Source of the DNA: Bacteroidales bacterium
GTDB taxonomy: Bacteria > Bacteroidota > Bacteroidia > Bacteroidales > VadinHA17
Assembly (NCBI GenBank): GCA_025454815.1
Contig: JALONR010000005.1
Location: 1-64,000 of the forward strand
Direction: 5' to 3'
DNA length: 64,000 bases
Made by a program: the position numbers and the translations under genes. Position 1 is the stretch's first letter. The number at the start of each line of letters is the position of its first letter. Shown here one piece after another: positions 24,224 to 32,260 of this stretch. Under the pieces are notes generated by a model. The model did not search any database and had not been told where the DNA came from. It saw only the letters and a program-made list of their open reading frames with translations.

Positions 24224-26019
24224 TTCGTTGTGATTGGGGTCAAAGAGCGTGGAGGCACGCGGTAATGCTCAGGGATAACGGGCAGGCCACCCTCTTCCGC
24301 AGGAGGAAACTGCTGAAGGTACCTTACCAGCGCCAGCCACTCCTTACCCTCCTGGATACCTGGGGTTTCAGGATCAAAGTCCATGACTGCATGATCCATA
24401 TCTGCAACAGGATTACCGTTTCCGTCCTTAGGTACAACATTGATGAGACCAAGTGACATCTTTTTTATTATTCCCACGAAATCAAGCATGTAAGAGTTTG
24501 CGACAATGGAGTAAAGGCGCGTGTCATCCTTTGATGTATTAACCTCCGTGACATTACCCTCAGAATCGGTAAACTCCAGTTTCCGTATTTTTCTCAGCAG
24601 ACCTCCATCCGGATCATAATGAATCTTAAGGTGTGAGTAGAAACAGAAATGTGAAGGTGTTGAGGCTGATGACATAATCAGGATCTCTGCTATATTCTTC
24701 AGTTCCCGGCCGGTGACCCACAGGCGGGAAAGGGGGTATCCCGGGACGGCATCGTTACCTGATCCGAGCGACATTACCCTGAACAGGTCGGCAACGCTCT
24801 GATTACCGGGTAGCACCGGGTCACGAATGACTCCTGCGGCGACCATCGCAATATCAGTACCCGGGCCTGATTCATTGACATAATGGTAAATTGCATCTGC
24901 CACAAGTGCCCCCATGTTGCTTCCGGAGAGGTCTCCGTATTCGTCTGATTCCAACCGGAAGGGAGCCACTGCCACGGGCATGTCATATTCAAGCTTCAGG
25001 GGCAACAGCACACTCCTGTCAACAACCTTCTTATGGTTTTCTATCTCCTCCTGTATTGCTGCGACCGCTTCTGCCATGTCATCAACAGGTATCATCTCAT
25101 AACTGTCAAAGGAAATGCCGTTGCCGGTAAATGTCATATCAACCCTTCCGACGTTCATGCCTGCACTGCCGGTTTGTACAATAGGAACACCGTTTACCAT
25201 CAGCGGCTCACTGAGAAATGTATGGGTATGGCCCGATATGATCAGGTCAATGCCCTTTACCTTCATGGCCAGCTGAGCATCCTCTCCCCCCCAGTTTCCC
25301 TTCTTGTCTTTCGAGACGCCGCTGTGCGACAGGCATATAATGACATCGCAACCCTGTTCCTTTAACACCTTCACGTTTCTCTTTGCGGCCTTCACGATCT
25401 TTTCAAATGTGATTGGCACTGCATAAGGTGCCGATTCATCCGCATCCTCCCCGAGCAGGGAAAAGAGACCTGTCTTTATCCCGTTCACCTCCTTGATCAC
25501 CCATGGTCTGACAATGCCCTCAGCCATCACCTGCTCAAATGCGTCATCTGCCGGGTCATCGGGATCAGTAACACCGTTTCCCAGAAGCATAACCGGGATC
25601 TCGCCCCTGGCGGCAGCCTTTTTAAGAATACCGGCATAGACCGTGGGGCCGAAATCAAAGTCATGGTTTCCTATGGCAACCACGTCATATCCTGCCTTCT
25701 TCATCAGTGGTAACTGAAACCCTGTCTCCGGTTCCAGCGCATGAAAAAGAGTACCCATCAGACAGTCACCGCCGTCAACCACAAGTGTTGAACCCGGATT
25801 CTCCTCACGGACAGCCTTTATGATGCCTGCGATGCGTGCCAGTCCACCACGGGTAGGGTCATTGTCTGCCACCAGCGGAGTATAGGCTGATTCCGGCGCA
25901 AAACCTTGCAGATGGGAGTGAAAATCATTGGTATGCAGTATCGTAAGTTTCTTACCGTCCTGTGCCGTACCTGCAATCGCAGCCAGGAGAAAGATTGCAA
26001 GAAATGTAGCCCTTTTCAT
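24220..26019 (-). CDS. secreted 5'-nucleotidase/UDP-sugar hydrolase-type metallophosphatase
   Basis: A 599-residue exported enzyme. Signal peptide about 1-19, then the calcineurin-like metal-binding motifs in order: LHTNDFHSHL, DGGDCLMGT, GNHDFDFG and SGHTHT. From about 345 onward follows the 5'-nucleotidase C-terminal domain that binds the nucleobase. It would hydrolyse nucleotides, cyclic nucleotides or UDP-sugars in the periplasm. The stop overlaps the cruD start by 4 bp, which makes it the first gene of the carotenoid operon. Linkage to pigment synthesis has no obvious biochemical reason, although a role on nucleotide-sugar products is conceivable. Confidence 0.92.
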   Translation of the reverse strand: MKRATFLAIFLLAAIAGTAQDGKKLTILHTNDFHSHLQGFAPESAYTPLVADNDPTRGGLARIAGIIKAVREENPGSTLVVDGGDCLMGTLFHALEPETGFQLPLMKKAGYDVVAIGNHDFDFGPTVYAGILKKAAARGEIPVMLLGNGVTDPDDPADDAFEQVMAEGIVRPWVIKEVNGIKTGLFSLLGEDADESAPYAVPITFEKIVKAAKRNVKVLKEQGCDVIICLSHSGVSKDKKGNWGGEDAQLAMKVKGIDLIISGHTHTFLSEPLMVNGVPIVQTGSAGMNVGRVDMTFTGNGISFDSYEMIPVDDMAEAVAAIQEEIENHKKVVDRSVLLPLKLEYDMPVAVAPFRLESDEYGDLSGSNMGALVADAIYHYVNESGPGTDIAMVAAGVIRDPVLPGNQSVADLFRVMSLGSGNDAVPGYPLSRLWVTGRELKNIAEILIMSSASTPSHFCFYSHLKIHYDPDGGLLRKIRKLEFTDSEGNVTEVNTSKDDTRLYSIVANSYMLDFVGIIKKMSLGLINVVPKDGNGNPVADMDHAVMDFDPETPGIQEGKEWLALVRYLQQFPPAEEGGLPVIPEHYRVPPRSLTPITTK

Positions 26020-26175
26020 TTCATATGAAATTTGGGATTAAGTTAGTAAAAAGCTTTAGAATCCATTACAGCCGGGCACATGAGAATTAAATCTCCTGTT
26101 GTCCCGGGCAGGTCACAGGCGGCGGAGATATACTAAAAATATGAGAGGTCCGGTCCTAACTGGTCGAAAAAAATA

Positions 26176-26817
26176 TCACAGATAGATGCTGAAGCCGATT
26201 CTGATTCCTAATCCGCTGCAGATCTCCTTGTTTGAGCCTCCCTCTTCCACATCTTCCCAGGTCCACTGTGCACGGGTGTAGCCTATTGAACCGTCAACTG
26301 TTACCATTTCACCGAGGGGAAGGGCAGCCCCCAGGCTGAAGCCAATAATTAACATTGGGTATTTTTCCACTTCATCACCCCATGTGTCCCTGTGTGAGCC
26401 GAACAGTAATTCTGCTTCCGCGAATGGATAGATTTTTTCAAGAGGGTAATAATACCTTACGAAAGGCCCGAAGCCAAGATCAGACATCTTATAAACATCG
26501 TCATCTTCAACATCCCTCTCCCTGTGGCCGGATAAGGCAATCTCAAGACCGGCAACCAGGTTGTCCATAACAAAATAGCCTCCTTTAGGCAAAATGTTGT
26601 ATGTGAACGATTTATAATGTGTTTCAGGAGCTTCGGATCCATGCTTGTATTTTGTAGATCCAAAACCAAGTCCAAATAACTCCGATCCCTCACTGCCTCC
26701 CATGGCAAGGGTAGATGTGACCCCGGCAAGTATCTTGCCCTTTTCAAGCTGTGTCTGGGCCTGCAGGCCTGAAACGACAATACAGATGGACGCAAATAAT
26801 AGCAGAATCTTTTTCAT
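26176..26817 (-). CDS. outer membrane beta-barrel protein
   Basis: A 213-residue protein with a signal peptide (about 1-20, ending LQAQ). The mature part has alternating amphipathic strands and a C-terminal aromatic-rich strand (GIRIGFSIYL), typical of small eight-stranded porin-like barrels. No specific function can be given. I start it at MKKILLLFAS. The frame is open for 50 more codons upstream, but that stretch lacks a signal and overlaps the promoter at 26937-26968. The hypothesised leader is about 110 bp long. The gene is separate from the nucleotidase operon, with a 156-bp gap that holds only weak inverted repeats. Confidence 0.82.
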   Translation of the reverse strand: MKKILLLFASICIVVSGLQAQTQLEKGKILAGVTSTLAMGGSEGSELFGLGFGSTKYKHGSEAPETHYKSFTYNILPKGGYFVMDNLVAGLEIALSGHRERDVEDDDVYKMSDLGFGPFVRYYYPLEKIYPFAEAELLFGSHRDTWGDEVEKYPMLIIGFSLGAALPLGEMVTVDGSIGYTRAQWTWEDVEEGGSNKEICSGLGIRIGFSIYL

Positions 26818-26936
26818 AGTCCGGTTTAGTTTTAGAATACCTACTCTTGAGTTTTTCGGCCTGCACTCCCTACTCTGATGAAGGATTTTCGGGACACTCC
26901 TTAATAGTTTTATTATGAGATAATTATTATGATGAT

Positions 26937-26968
26937 CAAATTTACACAACAAGAAGGGAGTTGTCAAA
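26937..26968 (-). promoter_or_regulatory. consensus Bacteroidota promoter of the barrel gene
   Basis: On the minus strand TTTG (26965-26968), a 20-bp spacer and TAAATTTG (26937-26944) fit the TTTG/TAnnTTTG consensus without mismatch. The spacer holds a 5-bp inverted repeat, ACAAC and GTTGT, at its edges. It decides the downstream start codon of the barrel gene. Confidence 0.75.
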
Positions 26969-27043
26969 TTTTTTTTGGGCCGGAAACTTAACGGCCATTG
27001 AACCCCTTAATCAGATTTTCCGGGTCCGGAGGTTGCCTTTTAG

Positions 27044-27051
27044 TATATTTG
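27044..27051 (+). promoter_or_regulatory. -7 element of the GMP-synthase-like gene
   Basis: TATATTTG matches TAnnTTTG exactly and lies 27 bp before the ATG at 27079. No good -33 TTTG is found 20 bp upstream; only T-rich sequence is present. It argues against the earlier in-frame ATG at 26998, which would lie upstream of the promoter. Confidence 0.5.
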
Positions 27052-27078
27052 TGTCAGACAACCAAAAACCCGTATTGT

Positions 27079-28041
27079 ATGATCAGGGAAATAAAAGCTC
27101 AGGATCTGAACACTGAAAAGTTCATTGCAGAAAAGGTAAGCGAAATCAGGAATGCCGCAGGTGACGGCACGGCTATCAACGCCCTCTCGGGAGGGGTAGA
27201 TTCATCCGTTGTGACCATGATAGGTCACCTGGCCCTGGGTGAAAGGCTCAGGACAGTATTCATACAGAACGGGCTCATGCGGGAAGGTGAACCCGAGGCT
27301 GTTGCCGGGGTATTTAAAAAACTGGGCGTCATCGTGGAGATAATCGATGCACGGAAGGAGTTCCTCGATGCCCTTAGCGGAATCACCGACCCGGAAGAGA
27401 AACGTGAAGCAATAACCCAGACATTCTATAAGAAGGTATTCGGAAGAATAGTAAGGGAGAGCCATGCAAAGTACCTTCTTCAGGGAACGATCCTGACCGA
27501 TATCGATGAAACTGTTGCCGGCATAAAGCGACAGCACAATGTCTTCGCCCAGCTTGGCATTGACCCGAAGGAGGCATTCGGATACCACATTTTAGAACCT
27601 CTGATTGAGCTTCGCAAGGACGGGGTCAGAATGACGGGCCGGGCACTCGGTCTGCCTGAGGAGATGTTTAACCGCATCCCGTTCCCAGGCCCCGCACTGG
27701 CTGCGCGGATCATTGGTGAAGTGACGCAGGAGAAGCTTGACACCGTCAGGAAGGCCACAACAATCGTTGAAAAACTCCTCGCCGGAAGGGGCGCATTCCA
27801 GTATATGGCAATCCTGCATGACGACCGCGTTACAGGTATGCGAGACGGCAAGCGTGATTTCGGCCGTCAGATTGAGGTACGCTGCTGGGACAGCATCGAT
27901 GCCCGAACGGCAACACCTACACGACTGCCGTTTGAGCTGCTGGAGGAACTGGCGCCAGAAATACTCAGGTCAGTCCCGGGAGTCGTATCGGTAACCTATA
28001 ATATAGCCACCAAACCTCCGTCAACCATAGAGGCAGTGTGA
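27079..28041 (+). CDS. guaA: GMP synthase ATP-pyrophosphatase subunit without glutaminase domain
   Basis: A 320-residue protein matching the C-terminal two thirds of GuaA. The ATP-pyrophosphatase P-loop is SGGVDSSV near residue 39; the XMP-binding loop region follows (GIKRQHNV); and the C-terminal dimerisation domain ends YNIATKPPSTIEAV, as in GuaA. The N-terminal class I glutamine amidotransferase domain is absent, and no amidotransferase gene lies next to it. It would aminate XMP with free ammonia or with a separately encoded glutaminase subunit, as in archaea. The symbol refers to homology. A second, full-length GuaA may exist elsewhere in the genome. Confidence 0.85.
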   Translation: MIREIKAQDLNTEKFIAEKVSEIRNAAGDGTAINALSGGVDSSVVTMIGHLALGERLRTVFIQNGLMREGEPEAVAGVFKKLGVIVEIIDARKEFLDALSGITDPEEKREAITQTFYKKVFGRIVRESHAKYLLQGTILTDIDETVAGIKRQHNVFAQLGIDPKEAFGYHILEPLIELRKDGVRMTGRALGLPEEMFNRIPFPGPALAARIIGEVTQEKLDTVRKATTIVEKLLAGRGAFQYMAILHDDRVTGMRDGKRDFGRQIEVRCWDSIDARTATPTRLPFELLEELAPEILRSVPGVVSVTYNIATKPPSTIEAV

Positions 28042-28047
28042 TCCAGA

Positions 28048-28148
28048 GCAGGCAATATGCAGCAGGCAGCAGTGAATAATGCTGGCATACAGGTTATTAT
28101 TGTTTCCCATTGCCAACTCTCCTGCCTGGTGCCTCTTGCCTGCTGCCT
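28048..28148. repeat. short GCAGGCA-type direct and inverted repeats
   Basis: Between two convergent genes, GCAGGCAA (28048-28055) and AGGCAGCAG (28064-28072) both have exact inverted partners in the single segment 28136-28148 (TTGCCTGCTGCCT). Only one stem can form at a time. No T run follows on the plus strand. It may be a weak bidirectional terminator or a degenerate repeat. Confidence 0.4.
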
Positions 28149-28151
28149 TAA

Positions 28152-29441
28152 TCATAATGCATCTGCCACCACAAACGTTGACCCGCCGATGAAGATCATA
28201 TCACCCGGTCCCGCGACGGCACGCGCTGCCTCAACAGCCTTTGAAACAGACGGATAGACATCACCGCTAAGACCAAATCTTTCCGCGGCCGCCTGAAGAA
28301 GGTTCTCATCCAGCGCCCTGGGTACTGATGCCCTCGTGAAATAGTATTCCGCCCTGCGGGGAAACAGCGGCAGCACTGAATCCAGGTCCTTGTCATTGAC
28401 GAAACCGATCACCATATGCAGCTTCTCCTTAGGCGTAGCCCTTATCTGCTTCATCACATATTCAAGTCCCTCCCGGTTGTGCCCGGTGTCACATATGATA
28501 AGCGGTGAATGTGACATCACCTGCCAGCGGCCCATCAGACCTGTATTTGCCACCACACCGGCAACACCCTTTGCAAAGGGCCCGCGGTCAGGCCCTGTTA
28601 GCCCTGTCAGCGCTTCAGTCACTGCAGCCACGGTCTGGATGTTCTTTTGCTGCGCCAGCCCCCCGAGAGGGGTATCACCCTTAATCCTTATCCCCCCACC
28701 TGGCACCTCAAGGGTGAATCGCCTCACTGATCTGTTCCCGGCAAACCTTCCCAGCCTGCACCTGTAAAGCTGGTCGGCAAAGATCAGCGGGGCATTCATT
28801 TCACCGGCTCTACGGCGGAAAACGTCACATGTTTCCGGCTGCGTCTCCCCGATGACCACAGGCACCCCTTCCTTGATTATCCCTGCCTTCTCCCCTGCCA
28901 CGGCTTCCAGGGTGCTCCCAAGAAACTCCATGTGGTCATGACCGATGTTGGTGATGACTGACAATATCGGCGTAATAATATTTGTTGAGTCCAGCCTGCC
29001 GCCCATTCCAACTTCGATGACGGCAATATCAACTTCCATCCTTGCAAACCAGTCAAATGCCATAGCAACAGTGAGCTCAAAGAATGAGGGCTTTATCTGC
29101 CGGATTATCTCCCCGTGCTGTTCCACAAAGCTCACAACCTCCTCCTCTGAGATCATTCTCCCGTCAACCCGGATTCTCTCCCGGAAGTCCTTCAGGTGCG
29201 GCGAGGTGTAAAGTCCGGTCCTGTACCCGGCCTCCTGCAACACCGAGGCAGTCATGTGGGAGACCGATCCTTTCCCGTTCGTGCCTGCAACATGCACTGA
29301 ACGGAATCTCCTGTGCGGATGGTCAAAGTACCGGTCAAGCTCCAGGGTATTGTCAAGGTTGGCCTTGTATGCCGGTTTGCCAACACGGTGATAAGCCGGC
29401 AGCAGGCTGAAGAGATAGTCAACGGTTTCGGAATATGTCAT
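28152..29441 (-). CDS. folC: bifunctional folylpolyglutamate/dihydrofolate synthase
   Basis: A 429-residue Mur-ligase-type enzyme. The ATP-binding loop GTNGKGSVSH lies near residue 52. The central ligase domain carries VEVGMGGRLDSTN near 142 and ITNIGHDHMEFLG near 162, and the C-terminal domain carries GHNREG and VIGFVNDKD. It adds glutamate to dihydropteroate and to reduced folates. The length is normal. It is divergent from phoH, and the -7 element TAAATTTG (29468-29475, minus strand) is 26 bp before its ATG. It is convergent with the GMP-synthase-like gene. Confidence 0.94.
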   Translation of the reverse strand: MTYSETVDYLFSLLPAYHRVGKPAYKANLDNTLELDRYFDHPHRRFRSVHVAGTNGKGSVSHMTASVLQEAGYRTGLYTSPHLKDFRERIRVDGRMISEEEVVSFVEQHGEIIRQIKPSFFELTVAMAFDWFARMEVDIAVIEVGMGGRLDSTNIITPILSVITNIGHDHMEFLGSTLEAVAGEKAGIIKEGVPVVIGETQPETCDVFRRRAGEMNAPLIFADQLYRCRLGRFAGNRSVRRFTLEVPGGGIRIKGDTPLGGLAQQKNIQTVAAVTEALTGLTGPDRGPFAKGVAGVVANTGLMGRWQVMSHSPLIICDTGHNREGLEYVMKQIRATPKEKLHMVIGFVNDKDLDSVLPLFPRRAEYYFTRASVPRALDENLLQAAAERFGLSGDVYPSVSKAVEAARAVAGPGDMIFIGGSTFVVADAL

Positions 29442-29467
29442 GTTGATAACCTTTGTGCGGTTGTTTG

Positions 29468-29475
29468 CAAATTTA
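29468..29475 (-). promoter_or_regulatory. -7 element of folC
   Basis: TAAATTTG on the minus strand matches TAnnTTTG. A TTTC lies 20 bp upstream (29496-29499) as a one-mismatch -33 element. The predicted leader is about 20 bp. Confidence 0.55.
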
Positions 29476-29508
29476 CAAAAAGCGCTTTTCAGCGGGAAAT
29501 GGCTCCGC

Positions 29509-29516
29509 TATCTTTG
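29509..29516 (+). promoter_or_regulatory. -7 element of phoH
   Basis: TATCTTTG matches TAnnTTTG and lies 52 bp before the phoH ATG. The -33 position holds only T-rich sequence (around 29486-29489). It is back to back with the folC promoter, with 33 bp between the two -7 boxes. Confidence 0.45.
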
Positions 29517-29568
29517 TCCCCATGGTAAAATCTGCGCCGGAGATTGTGCCGTTTAAACTAATCCTGTT

Positions 29569-30906
29569 ATGGCGAAAAAGCAAAAGCAAAAAAAGATTTT
29601 CATTCTCGACACGAATGTGTTGCTGCATGATTTCACTTGTATCTACAACTTTGAGGAAAACGATGTGATCATACCCATCGTGGTGCTGGAGGAACTTGAC
29701 AAGTTCAAGCGCGGCAATGACATGATCAATTTTCATGCAAGGGAGTTTACACGTGAACTTGACAAAATAGCTGGTGACATGCTCCTTACCGGCAATATTC
29801 CGCTTGGAGACAAGCTGGGAACACTGCATATCGAGACGGGAAAGCAGTTTTCAGACAGGGTCTCGGAATCATTCCCGGAAAGAACCCCTGATCACCGGAT
29901 ACTTGCAATAGCCGATTATCTGACCCTTGAAAACAAGGATAAATCAGTAGTGCTCATTACCAAGGATATTAACCTCCGAATGAAGGCGAAGTCGCTGGGT
30001 ATAAGGGCCGAAGACTATCAGAATGACAAGGTTGCCAACCTGGATGATCTTTACAAGGGTATCCGTATCATAGAGAACATCGATCATGATCTCATCAACA
30101 AACTATATGAACAGGCTGACGGTGTTCCTGCTTCCGAGCTGAAGATAAAGGACACAGAGCCCGGGCATCACTTCTTCATACTGCGCAACAGCAACTCCAG
30201 CGCCCTGGCCCATTACAACCCAACCACGAAGATGCTTGTAAGGGTGCTGAAACAGACCACCTACGGAATTGACCCGCGAAACGCAGAACAAACCTTTGCC
30301 CTTGACGCCCTGTGCAATCCGGATATCCAGCTCATATCCCTAACCGGAAAAGCCGGTACGGGTAAGACACTGCTGGCACTGGCAGCGGCCCTGCACCAGC
30401 ATAAACGGTACAAGCAGATTTTTCTCGCCAGGCCGATAGTCCCGCTTGCCAACCGAGACCTCGGGTTCCTGCCCGGCGACGTCAAGGAGAAAATGGATCC
30501 CTACATGCAGCCCCTGTTTGACAATCTTACTGTCATCAAGCACCGCTTCAGCGCCCAGAGTCCGGAGTTCATCCGGATCAATGACATGATCAAGGACGAA
30601 AAACTGGTCATTACCCCCCTTGCATACATCAGGGGCCGAAGCCTCTCCAACATCTTCTTCATAGTTGATGAAGCCCAGAACCTGACCCCCCATGAAGTTA
30701 AAACCATCATCACCAGGGCAGGCGAGGGAACAAAAATGGTCTTCACCGGCGACATTGAGCAGATTGACTCACCCTACCTCGACTCAGGCTCCAACGGCCT
30801 GAGCTACCTCTCTGATAAAATGAAGGGTCTCGACCTGTTCGCACACGTGCACCTGGTAAAGGGAGAAAGAAGCTTCCTGGCTGAACTGGCAAGCAAGCTG
30901 CTGTAA
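29569..30906 (+). CDS. phoH: PhoH-like ATPase with PIN domain
   Basis: A 445-residue protein. The N-terminal PIN nuclease domain (about 8-150) has the acidic start FILDTNVLLHD and the later DHRILAIADYL segment. The C-terminal PhoH domain (about 235-445) has the Walker A motif GKAGTGKTLLALAA and the Walker B-type sequence IVDEAQN, then TGDIEQID. This PIN-PhoH architecture is the PhoH2 type, an RNA helicase/nuclease in mycobacteria. It is the first gene of a probable operon with mtaB 46 bp downstream. Substrate RNAs are unknown. Confidence 0.92.
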   Translation: MAKKQKQKKIFILDTNVLLHDFTCIYNFEENDVIIPIVVLEELDKFKRGNDMINFHAREFTRELDKIAGDMLLTGNIPLGDKLGTLHIETGKQFSDRVSESFPERTPDHRILAIADYLTLENKDKSVVLITKDINLRMKAKSLGIRAEDYQNDKVANLDDLYKGIRIIENIDHDLINKLYEQADGVPASELKIKDTEPGHHFFILRNSNSSALAHYNPTTKMLVRVLKQTTYGIDPRNAEQTFALDALCNPDIQLISLTGKAGTGKTLLALAAALHQHKRYKQIFLARPIVPLANRDLGFLPGDVKEKMDPYMQPLFDNLTVIKHRFSAQSPEFIRINDMIKDEKLVITPLAYIRGRSLSNIFFIVDEAQNLTPHEVKTIITRAGEGTKMVFTGDIEQIDSPYLDSGSNGLSYLSDKMKGLDLFAHVHLVKGERSFLAELASKLL

Positions 30907-30952
30907 GCCGCTTTTTTGCTATTTTTGCTTCCGTAACAGTAACCTTTTAATA

Positions 30953-32260
30953 TTGAAGAGGAAAGTAGCGTTTCATACACTGGGATGCAAGCTTAATTTT
31001 GCCGAAACCTCCACTATAGCCCGGACCTTTCCGGACGACAGGTTCGAGAGGGTGTCTCCGGACGGTCATGCAGATATCTATGTGATCAATACCTGCACAG
31101 TGACTGATGCGGCTGACAAAAAAACCAGGCAAACGGTCAGGAAATTCATTCACCGGAATCCTGAGGCCTTTATCGCGGTCGTTGGCTGTTACGCCCAGCT
31201 GAGGAAGGAAGAAGCTGCAGCTATTGAAGGCGTGGACCTGGTGCTCGGTACATATGAAAAGTTTGACGTCGCTTCGTATATAGACAACCTGCAGAAACGC
31301 ACCGCACCTGAGATTCATTCGTGCGAAAGTGTTGATACTGACGGATTCATGACCTCATGGTCTGCCGGTGACCGTACCCGCTCATTCCTCAAGGTGCAGG
31401 ATGGATGTGACTACCATTGCTCTTATTGCACAGTTCCGCTGGCAAGAGGTAAGAGCAGAAACCCCTTCATCAGCGAGATAATTTCAGAAGCTGAAGCTAT
31501 AGTCAGCAGCGGAGTAAGGGAGATTGTCCTCACCGGCGTAAACGTGGGCGACTTCGGTCGCAGCACCGGCGAGACCCTTGACCAGCTCCTCATGAGCCTC
31601 ATTAAGGTCAGCGGGCTTCAGAGGCTCAGGCTCTCATCCATAGAACCCAATCTGCTTACAGATCAGGTCATTGACCTCATTGCTTCGGAGAAAGTGTTGC
31701 TGCCGCATATACACATGCCGCTGCAGAGCGGAAATGACCGGATACTGGGGCTGATGCGACGGCGCTACCGCCGGGAAGTTTTCCGTGACAGGGTTTTGAA
31801 GATAAGGGAACATATGCCGGATGCCGGTATCGGGGCAGATGTTATCGTCGGCTTCCCGGGAGAAACTCAGGAAGAACATACCGACACATACAGCTTTCTT
31901 GAGAGCTTACCCCTCTCCTATCTCCATGTCTTTGCCTTCTCGCCGAGACCGGGAACACCGGCGGCAGATCTTCCAGGTACTGTGAACAAACAGGAAAAGG
32001 ATAGGCGGAGCCGCCAGCTGATAAGACTTTCTGAAAGCCGGCGCATGCAGTTCATGCGCAACGCCGGCGGACAGATCCACGAAGTCCTTTTTGAACAGAG
32101 AGGCCATGACGGAATGGTGGCCGGACTTACCGGAAACTACATAAGGGTACTCACACCCTGGGAGAAAGGACTTCCCGGAACAATCAGGAGAGTAATGCTG
32201 ACAACCCTTCGCGATGATGCATCGATGAACGGCAGGATAACGGATACAATACAGTCATGA
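30953..32260 (+). CDS. mtaB: tRNA t6A37 methylthiotransferase MtaB
   Basis: A 435-residue radical-SAM methylthiotransferase. The N-terminal UPF0004 domain (about 1-130) has FHTLGCKLN, INTCTVT and GCYAQ cysteines. The radical-SAM cluster is CDYHCSYC near residue 152. A TRAM domain occupies about the last 60 residues. FHTLGCKLN rather than TYGCQMN marks MtaB, not MiaB. It makes ms2t6A in tRNA. The start is TTG at 30953; no ATG lies between it and the first conserved motif, and the in-frame sequence upstream has none. The stop overlaps the next gene (ATGA). Confidence 0.92.
   Translation: MKRKVAFHTLGCKLNFAETSTIARTFPDDRFERVSPDGHADIYVINTCTVTDAADKKTRQTVRKFIHRNPEAFIAVVGCYAQLRKEEAAAIEGVDLVLGTYEKFDVASYIDNLQKRTAPEIHSCESVDTDGFMTSWSAGDRTRSFLKVQDGCDYHCSYCTVPLARGKSRNPFISEIISEAEAIVSSGVREIVLTGVNVGDFGRSTGETLDQLLMSLIKVSGLQRLRLSSIEPNLLTDQVIDLIASEKVLLPHIHMPLQSGNDRILGLMRRRYRREVFRDRVLKIREHMPDAGIGADVIVGFPGETQEEHTDTYSFLESLPLSYLHVFAFSPRPGTPAADLPGTVNKQEKDRRSRQLIRLSESRRMQFMRNAGGQIHEVLFEQRGHDGMVAGLTGNYIRVLTPWEKGLPGTIRRVMLTTLRDDASMNGRITDTIQS

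Noticed and set aside
26020..26175. GCCGGG/CCCGGGC inverted repeat before the nucleotidase gene as a terminator or riboswitch
   Set aside because: The stem has a bulge and a loop of more than 20 bases, with no T run and no known riboswitch pattern.
26818..26967. 50-codon upstream extension of the outer membrane barrel gene
   Set aside because: It would place the signal peptide inside the protein and start within the predicted promoter.
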